From: Prochlorococcus sp. AG-409-L21
Lineage (GTDB): Bacteria > Cyanobacteriota > Cyanobacteriia > PCC-6307 > Cyanobiaceae
NCBI GenBank assembly: GCA_003215475.1
Contig: QCKH01000012.1
Coordinates: 1-51,360 of the forward strand
Direction: 5' to 3'
Length of the DNA: 51,360 nucleotides
The notes under the pieces are model-generated. The model saw only the letters and a program-made list of their open reading frames with translations, had not been told where the DNA came from and made no database searches. A program made the translations under genes and the position numbers. Shown one piece after another: positions 45,396-51,360 of this stretch (within the stretch, counting starts at the first letter, position 1; each line of letters starts with the position of its first letter).

Positions 45396-45722
45396 ATGAG
45401 TACGGAATATTATAATAGATATCAAAAATTTAACTTCAACGGTAAATACCAACCTTTACCTTTTATAAAGATAGAACCTAAATCAACTGATAAAAGTGTT
45501 CTCTATCGACAACAAAAAGATAGGATGGATAAATTAAGTTTAGAATATTATGGTAATCCATATCATGGGTGGTTAATTATGTTGGCTAATCCACAATACG
45601 GTGGTGTAGAAGAAGATATACCAAATAACGAAATTATAAGAATACCGTTTCCTTTTAAAGATAGTTTGCAACAATATATTAGTGAAGTTCAAAAGTATCA
45701 GAGGTTAAATGGTACACAATAA
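45396..45722 (+). CDS. Baseplate wedge protein (gp53-like, LysM-like fold)
   Basis: A 108-residue protein. DRMDKLSLEYYGNPYHGWLI, then MLANPQYGG..EDIPNNEIIRIPFPF is the LysM-like core of gp53-type wedge proteins (a D.LS..YYG....W.I..AN stretch followed by an I.IP strand). T4 gp53 has 196 residues, so this is a short form. It sits in the baseplate operon, 5 bases after the tube-initiator gene and 11 before the hub gene. Internal LysM-like folds in baseplates are structural and are not evidence of cell-wall binding. Confidence 0.7.
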   Translation: MSTEYYNRYQKFNFNGKYQPLPFIKIEPKSTDKSVLYRQQKDRMDKLSLEYYGNPYHGWLIMLANPQYGGVEEDIPNNEIIRIPFPFKDSLQQYISEVQKYQRLNGTQ

Positions 45723-45733
45723 ATTTATTAATA

Positions 45734-48700
45734 ATGCCTGAAAAAAGTAATGATGTAAAAGTAGAAACTAAAGGGGCAGGATTATTTTTAGTTGATCCTA
45801 ATCCTTCTGGTAGAAATGTTGTTCCTGTAGAGGATATGTTTATTTATGTAAAACTAACCGCAACAGAACGTAGTAGAGGGGTCGTAACTTTAGCGCAAAA
45901 TGATAATGAATTTGATGAGAGTAGATTTGGGGAGATAGATTTTATTGCAACTGAAGTCAAATATGATACTTCAGGACAACCTCAAAAAGATATTATGGGG
46001 GATGTAAAATCATATGCAACCACAAATTATACACAAATAGGGGGGATACAAAATAGTTTTGGTAGTGGTTTATTAGAAGGTTTTGGTATTACAAGTATTA
46101 ACATAAAATATAATACGAGTTTAGTTCCTCAAGTGGATATTGATTTTACGGATTTAAGGGGGAGTGGTTTATTTGATGTTATAGAACAAGATAATAGAAA
46201 ATCTCCTTATAGTATATTTTTTAAAATGCCTTACCCTATATTTAGTTTAACCATTAAAGGGTATTTTGGGAAACCTGTTGAATATTGTTTAAATATGGTT
46301 AATTGGACTTCTAAGTTTGATCCAGGTACAGGTAATTTTAATATATCTGCTAATTTTGTTGGTTTCCAACAAGCATTTTTAGCGGATTTAACAATGGGTG
46401 ACATTATTGGTGTAGTAAATACAGATGAAGGGGCACAAAATTTAAAAAAACTTAATTTAAAGGTAGGTACATTAGATAGTGATACTAATCAATTAACCCA
46501 ACAAAGAGATATCCCAACACCATCGTTGGATGAGTTCATTAAAAAATTAAGCAAATTACAAATAGATTTAGAAAAGTTAAAAGCTAATAGTGAAAAATAT
46601 AAAGAATTAACTATATTAAACACTCAACAGAACAAATTAGAGGATATTAGAGATTTTATTGGGAGACCAATTAGAAAAGATAATAGTGAGACAAGTAATA
46701 GTATAAATCAAACTGAATATTCTAAACAATTAAATGATCCAGAAGTGGTATCAACTAGTTCAGTTAAAAATGTCAATTTAAATAAATTTAAAAATTATTT
46801 GTCTATAAGAGATATATTATTTTTTAAGACCCCAATAAGAGATGAAGTTGATTTATATATGAAAGATTTATATGATAAATTAGAATCTTATAAAATATTT
46901 TATATTGAAAATAAAACTAAATTAGATAATAATGATAAAATAGTACAGGGTAATTCATTAAATCCGTCAGTTTTCCCTATCACACAAACTAACAACTCTA
47001 CTAGCGTAGACTACCAACCATTAATAATACAATTTAGTGGTTCAAACAATAAAGGGGATATAGGTTTAGAAAATTTTATTGATGAACTTAGAAGAAGCAA
47101 TAGTATTTTACTAGATAATAACCCAACTACCTTAAAAAAGGTTAATAATAATTTTTCTCTTTCTGCAGTTACACTCACAGAATTTTCTAGCGATGATGAA
47201 GTAAATGGTGCAAAGGGTAATAAAAATAGTGAGTTTACCAATACAACACAAGGTTTCCCTGTGGATTTTAGGGCAATGAGAATGTGGGTAAATGATATGT
47301 TAATTAATTTAAAAGGTAGAAAAGAAGTTTTAGAACAACAAACTATTGATGAGTTAAATGAAAAATTATCTAAAGAATTGGGTTTTAGTCCGACTATCGG
47401 TACAGTCTTTGAAATTTTATGTAATAACGCACAAGCGTTTTTAAATACGGTGTATGGGGTTGCAAAAAAAGCGGAAAATAGACAAAAACAGAGACAAAAA
47501 TCTTTAAAAAAGGTACAACCTGAAACGGATTTACAAACTAAAGAAAAAAATAATTTTAGTAGTCAAACAATATATGCATTCCCTTCAATTTTTATAGAAG
47601 AAAATGGTGGATTTGTTGAAAAGTATATAGGTTCTAAAGACGTTTTTGAAGATACGGATACAGATGCTAAGTTTGCCTTTCCTGAAATAGACTTTATTGA
47701 AAAAATTGTTTTAGCAATTACTGAAAGTGAACCACAAATACAAAACATAACTCAAAATTTAAGTAAATCTAAAATAAATGATCCTAATACTGATACAAAT
47801 AATTGGATACCCATAAACCCAATAGATTTTTCTATAAACCCATTTTTATCATTAAATACCAATAATGCATCTTCAGGTGATAAAGTGTTAAAGACTAATT
47901 TTATTAAAATTTTGGTGGAAAGATATATAATTCTAAATAATTACTCTAAATATTCTAACGTTAAATCTTATGCAAAATGGGATGCATTATTAGCAAATAA
48001 ATCTTTATTGGACGATAGAGTTAGGAATTTTTTATATACATTTTTAAAAGAAGAAACCGATATATTAAACACTTATTGGGAAAATAATTTAGATGATATA
48101 GAAATAAGTGGTTTAAAAATAGGGGGTGTAGGTACAGATGATTTACAATATTTAGTTATTGAAGACAGTAATTTAGGTAATAATATTTTGGAAAATAATA
48201 TAACGGTATCAAAAGATATATCAGATACCACTGATTATAAAACTCAATTTATTGATGATAGAGTAACTAATGACTCCCAAAATAACTATAGTTATTGGAG
48301 TAATACTAATTTTAATTATTTTAGTAATCAAGCTTATAATTGTTGGTTTAAAAAAGTATCTGAAAGATTGAAATCTAATTTAACTGAAGGGACTAGTGCT
48401 TTTGATATTGTTGGTAATGATATAACACTGATTGATGGTGGTGTTAACCCCATTAAAAATCCTGGTGTAAGTACACCCATACCAACTGAGTGGATTAATA
48501 TATATTCTAAAAATGATAATGGTGGTAGTATTGAATTGGAAAGATATTTAAGTGATACGGACTTTTATGCAAACCAATCTGAAAATGGTAAGGCATTATT
48601 ATTATTATCGACATTACCATTTCAAATCTTTAGTGTATTAGAATTACCTACTATTTCTACCATTATGAATTTACCGCAACATTATTTATTATTTATTGGT

Positions 48701-51136
48701 GGTACATTATGGAGATATAACCAATCGACTAACACTTCTGACCCAATAGATTGGGCTAAATGGGAAGGTGGGACACCACCCCCTAATGGTAGTGAATATA
48801 TATCTGCAGGTTGGGTGACTAGCACAAGTCAAACTAGGGGTGCAATAGAAGATAGTTTAGTGAACTTACCTACCACAACAAAACAAGTCCTTATTAATTA
48901 TTTCACTAATTGGGTGAGTTCAGGTGAATACAATGATTTCAAAAACACGGTAATTAATTATAGTAAAGAAGAAGACATAGCAGCTAAGTTTGATGTTGGT
49001 ACAACTTTAGCATCTACATTAAGTACTACTAAATTTTTAATTGTGTTGGCACCTGATGTCTTTAACCTTACCCCTAATCAAATTATAGATTTAAATATAG
49101 ATGGTTTTAGTGTATATTTTGAAAATTTTAAAAAGGCGTTTAAAGGACAAATAGGAAATGAAAATAGTACTACAAATATAAATGAAAATTTAAATACTAA
49201 AACAAAAAATTTAAATGAGGTTAAACAAAGCGCTTACAACAGTATAAAGAATGTGTATGATAGATGGATTGCAGGTAGTACGGATGGTGATATAGCCTAT
49301 AATGCTTGTGGTACACCTAATAGAGATTTATTTGATTATTTTCGTTTTATTGATAGAGGTTTTAATGACATTGGTAGTAAAGCAATAATAAACTTACAAA
49401 GTGTTATCTCTTTAAGTGAAAATATGACAACTAATTTATATTTTTATATGTCCAATATTCTAAGACACAGTAATTTCTTATTTCAAATAATGCCAAATTA
49501 TATAAATTATAAAGATCCTGAAGAAATATCGGATATGTTTAAACCTATAACAAATGTTAGTGAAAGAAATACTAGTAGTGGGCCAACTTATTTATGTATA
49601 TATGCAGGAGGTGCATCACAAGTTTTAAATATAGATGAAAAAAGTAGGTATACTTTTAAAAATGATGGATTTAGTTTAGATTTACCACCAACAGACATTG
49701 CATCTAAAAAAACAACTAATGGTGAAGATTTTAATTTAGTTGCATTTAGAGTTGCATTTGGTGCTGAAAATCAGACAGTTTTTAAAAGTGTTTCTTTAAA
49801 TCAACAAGAACATAAAGATACTAGTGAATATTTCGCAACATTAACAGACTTAATCGATAAGAGGGGTGGTACTAATAGGTCATATCAAGGAACAGATTTA
49901 TATAAGATGTTTAGGGCTAGATCTTATACGTGTAATGTGGAAGCATTAGGATGTATGAATATACAACCAATGATGTACTTTCAATTAGATAATGTACCAT
50001 TTTTTGATGGGGCATATATGATTTTAAATGTAACACATAATATTTCACCAAATCATATGACAACTTCTTTTACGGGAGTAAGACAAAGTAAGTATTTAAC
50101 ACCTGTAGTAGATAAGATGACAACCTTTTTAGATATTAGTTTAGATGAAAGTTTAGATGTTGAACCTATTAATTCTCAATCTTTAGTTCAAAGAGAAATT
50201 AATTATAATACTGGTATAGTTGAAGATAATTCACCTAATGGTCCTTTTGATTTCACACAAATAAATGAAGGTACATTAAGTGATATTGGGGTAACTAATA
50301 TAAATAATGGGACTTCTTTACAACTAGTTAATTCATTAAAAAGTGTATCCAATAGTGATATTACTACTAATTCACAATTTACTATGTTTTTAGCCGCTAG
50401 TCTTACTTATTCTAATAATTTCTCAAAATCTGTGGAAGTATGGAATGATAAAAATTCTGCGGCAGGTAAGGAAATATATGTTGCAGAAAATAATCCTTAT
50501 GGGAATAGAAATTTAGAGGATGCATATACTTTTAGAAAAAGGGGTTTTATACCCATTGTTGGTAGAGACCAATATACTAGATTTTCTAATGATACTAAAA
50601 TACCATTAGATCAACTTACTGGAGATACAATATCAGTAGCACACGCAGTAAAAATTTCAGAGTGGAGATGGCAGAATTATCCCTACAGTAATAGTTATCA
50701 TAATCAATCAGAAGTCGCAAAACTAACAAAACAAAAAACTAACATTACCGAGACAGAAGAAATTAATAAAATAGATAAAGAAATAAATGTTTTAAATGGT
50801 CAAGAAGATGATATGTTAACTAGCATTAAAAATTATCCACCTTCAGTTTGGGCTAATGGTGGTTATGCTAGTAATTATTCTGAAGTATTAAATACCTTAA
50901 CAACTAAAGAAGGGTCTAATATAAGTAAGGGCTTTGATAATTTTGCTACTGTTTTAAGTGTATTTTCTAATGAAGGAGAAGAATTATTGGGTGTAACTAC
51001 AGGTGGTGTTAAGGCAGATCTTAAAAAAGGTAATTTATATGCATCTAAAGACACCAAAGAAATTTTAGAAGAAAAAAATAATATATCAAGCACCCAAAAT
51101 ACCTTATCAACAAATACTTTGGCGGGTATTACTTAA
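45734..51136 (+). CDS. Giant baseplate hub protein with C-terminal GH19-like domain
   Basis: An 1800-residue protein. The N-terminal 230 residues (SINIKYNTSLVPQVDIDFTD..., MPYPIFSLTIKGYFGKPVEYCL, TGNFNISANFVGFQQAFLADL) and the segment near 1400-1450 (EALGCMNIQPMMYFQLDNVP, then FDGAYMILNVTHNISPNHMT) match hub proteins of large myophages, gp27/VgrG-like in style. Coiled coils lie near 255-310 and 1650-1700. Residues about 1546-1640 resemble a GH19 chitinase/muramidase fold: FLAASLTYSNNF (1552-1562) aligns with FLAQ.aHES..F, and RKRGFIPIVGRDQYTRF (1601-1617) with the RGRGfiQLTGR.nY signature. The catalytic His-Glu is replaced by Thr1558-Tyr1559, so the domain is probably inactive. It ends the operon. 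Confidence 0.65.
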   Translation: MPEKSNDVKVETKGAGLFLVDPNPSGRNVVPVEDMFIYVKLTATERSRGVVTLAQNDNEFDESRFGEIDFIATEVKYDTSGQPQKDIMGDVKSYATTNYTQIGGIQNSFGSGLLEGFGITSINIKYNTSLVPQVDIDFTDLRGSGLFDVIEQDNRKSPYSIFFKMPYPIFSLTIKGYFGKPVEYCLNMVNWTSKFDPGTGNFNISANFVGFQQAFLADLTMGDIIGVVNTDEGAQNLKKLNLKVGTLDSDTNQLTQQRDIPTPSLDEFIKKLSKLQIDLEKLKANSEKYKELTILNTQQNKLEDIRDFIGRPIRKDNSETSNSINQTEYSKQLNDPEVVSTSSVKNVNLNKFKNYLSIRDILFFKTPIRDEVDLYMKDLYDKLESYKIFYIENKTKLDNNDKIVQGNSLNPSVFPITQTNNSTSVDYQPLIIQFSGSNNKGDIGLENFIDELRRSNSILLDNNPTTLKKVNNNFSLSAVTLTEFSSDDEVNGAKGNKNSEFTNTTQGFPVDFRAMRMWVNDMLINLKGRKEVLEQQTIDELNEKLSKELGFSPTIGTVFEILCNNAQAFLNTVYGVAKKAENRQKQRQKSLKKVQPETDLQTKEKNNFSSQTIYAFPSIFIEENGGFVEKYIGSKDVFEDTDTDAKFAFPEIDFIEKIVLAITESEPQIQNITQNLSKSKINDPNTDTNNWIPINPIDFSINPFLSLNTNNASSGDKVLKTNFIKILVERYIILNNYSKYSNVKSYAKWDALLANKSLLDDRVRNFLYTFLKEETDILNTYWENNLDDIEISGLKIGGVGTDDLQYLVIEDSNLGNNILENNITVSKDISDTTDYKTQFIDDRVTNDSQNNYSYWSNTNFNYFSNQAYNCWFKKVSERLKSNLTEGTSAFDIVGNDITLIDGGVNPIKNPGVSTPIPTEWINIYSKNDNGGSIELERYLSDTDFYANQSENGKALLLLSTLPFQIFSVLELPTISTIMNLPQHYLLFIGGTLWRYNQSTNTSDPIDWAKWEGGTPPPNGSEYISAGWVTSTSQTRGAIEDSLVNLPTTTKQVLINYFTNWVSSGEYNDFKNTVINYSKEEDIAAKFDVGTTLASTLSTTKFLIVLAPDVFNLTPNQIIDLNIDGFSVYFENFKKAFKGQIGNENSTTNINENLNTKTKNLNEVKQSAYNSIKNVYDRWIAGSTDGDIAYNACGTPNRDLFDYFRFIDRGFNDIGSKAIINLQSVISLSENMTTNLYFYMSNILRHSNFLFQIMPNYINYKDPEEISDMFKPITNVSERNTSSGPTYLCIYAGGASQVLNIDEKSRYTFKNDGFSLDLPPTDIASKKTTNGEDFNLVAFRVAFGAENQTVFKSVSLNQQEHKDTSEYFATLTDLIDKRGGTNRSYQGTDLYKMFRARSYTCNVEALGCMNIQPMMYFQLDNVPFFDGAYMILNVTHNISPNHMTTSFTGVRQSKYLTPVVDKMTTFLDISLDESLDVEPINSQSLVQREINYNTGIVEDNSPNGPFDFTQINEGTLSDIGVTNINNGTSLQLVNSLKSVSNSDITTNSQFTMFLAASLTYSNNFSKSVEVWNDKNSAAGKEIYVAENNPYGNRNLEDAYTFRKRGFIPIVGRDQYTRFSNDTKIPLDQLTGDTISVAHAVKISEWRWQNYPYSNSYHNQSEVAKLTKQKTNITETEEINKIDKEINVLNGQEDDMLTSIKNYPPSVWANGGYASNYSEVLNTLTTKEGSNISKGFDNFATVLSVFSNEGEELLGVTTGGVKADLKKGNLYASKDTKEILEEKNNISSTQNTLSTNTLAGIT

Positions 51137-51155
51137 CTTTTTAAAAAAAAATTAC

Positions 51156-51163
51156 TATATTTG
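51156..51163 (+). promoter_or_regulatory. TATATTTG host-type -7 element
   Basis: An exact match to Bacteroidota TAnnTTTG, 20 bases after the hub stop codon and four bases before ATG 51168. No clear -33 TTG is at the usual distance. Transcription would begin at or next to the start codon. Confidence 0.4.
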
Positions 51164-51167
51164 TGAT

Positions 51168-51360
51168 ATGTTTATAGGTAATATAGTTACACAAAAGGAA
51201 TTTTCTGATAAAAGATATAATATATGTAAATCTTATAAAGAGGTTAATAAGATACTCCCCACTTTAATAATTGGGTGGAAAAACGTTAAAGATATTTTTG
51301 GGGAAGATAATGTTTCTATATTAAATAAAAAAATAAATGAAAATACGTTTTGGACTTTCG
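51168..51360 (+). CDS. Unknown protein, 3' partial at the window edge
   Basis: Sixty-four codons are visible. It begins MFIGNIVTQKEFSDKRYN, continues KILPTLIIGWKNVKDIFGED and ends ILNKKINENTFWTF at the window edge. The P.LIIGW..vK..fg pattern looks like a conserved phage hypothetical, but I cannot name a function. Its TATATTTG element, unlike the ATATTTAT motif of structural genes, suggests early expression and the start of a new gene module beyond the window. Confidence 0.6.
   Translation, partial: MFIGNIVTQKEFSDKRYNICKSYKEVNKILPTLIIGWKNVKDIFGEDNVSILNKKINENTFWTF

Noticed and set aside
45396-45722. Peptidoglycan-binding LysM protein
   Set aside because: The LysM-like pattern in a short baseplate gene fits the gp53 family, where the fold is structural.

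Overview
The window is about 51.4 kb of very AT-rich DNA (my impression is under 30 % GC) carrying late structural genes of a large contractile-tailed, T4-type phage. Recognisable parts include tail sheath, gp19-type tail tube, neck and tail-terminator candidates, a gp26-like hub protein, a tape-measure candidate, tube-initiator, gp53-like and hub baseplate proteins, and giant tail fibers. A family B DNA polymerase, an SNF2 helicase, a glutaredoxin and a small ribbon-helix-helix candidate are interspersed. Start codons are preceded by A-rich stretches, with essentially no Shine-Dalgarno sequences. The polymerase has a TTG-N19-TATATTTG promoter, the pattern used by Bacteroidota sigma factors. 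I infer a Bacteroidota (flavobacteria-like) host. No host gene, tRNA, CRISPR array or insertion sequence was seen.

Layout: 1-20717 is a run of fiber/adhesin genes built from interchangeable modules (LHV-type repeats, YadA-like beta-roll repeats, S74 self-cleaving chaperone, collar domain, LamG-like lectin, beta-helix), ending in a small beta-rich protein. 20767-27145 holds DNA polymerase (+), a gp13-like neck protein (-), a capsid-targeted small protein (+), glutaredoxin and SNF2 helicase (-). 27184-33585 holds neck (gp14-like), tail terminator (gp15-like), sheath, a HAD phosphatase and the tail tube. 33660-37769 holds three consecutive proteins with T4-type capsid-targeting leaders, two of them with membrane-capable segments, followed by a small minus-strand membrane protein. 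38134-41696 holds the gp26-like protein with a putative programmed +1 frameshift extension, another leader protein and the tape measure. 41917-51136 is a three-gene baseplate operon. A further gene begins at 51168 and runs off the end.

How the genes fit together: neck and terminator proteins close the head and cap the tail; sheath and tube polymerise on a baseplate made from the 1157-, 108- and 1800-residue proteins; tape-measure length sets tail length; the fibers bind the host. Leader-tagged proteins would be packaged in the prohead, trimmed by the prohead protease and ejected with the DNA. An ATATTTAT motif lies just upstream of most structural transcription units on both strands and is proposed as the late promoter.

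Main points for a second look: a CTC-TGA +1 frameshift site at 38911-38916 whose shifted frame encodes a chaperone-like tail directly upstream of the tape-measure region; a GC-rich hairpin just before it; at least six proteins with prohead-type leaders; an OmpA-like domain inside a baseplate protein; and a GH19-like domain in the hub that lacks the usual catalytic HE pair.
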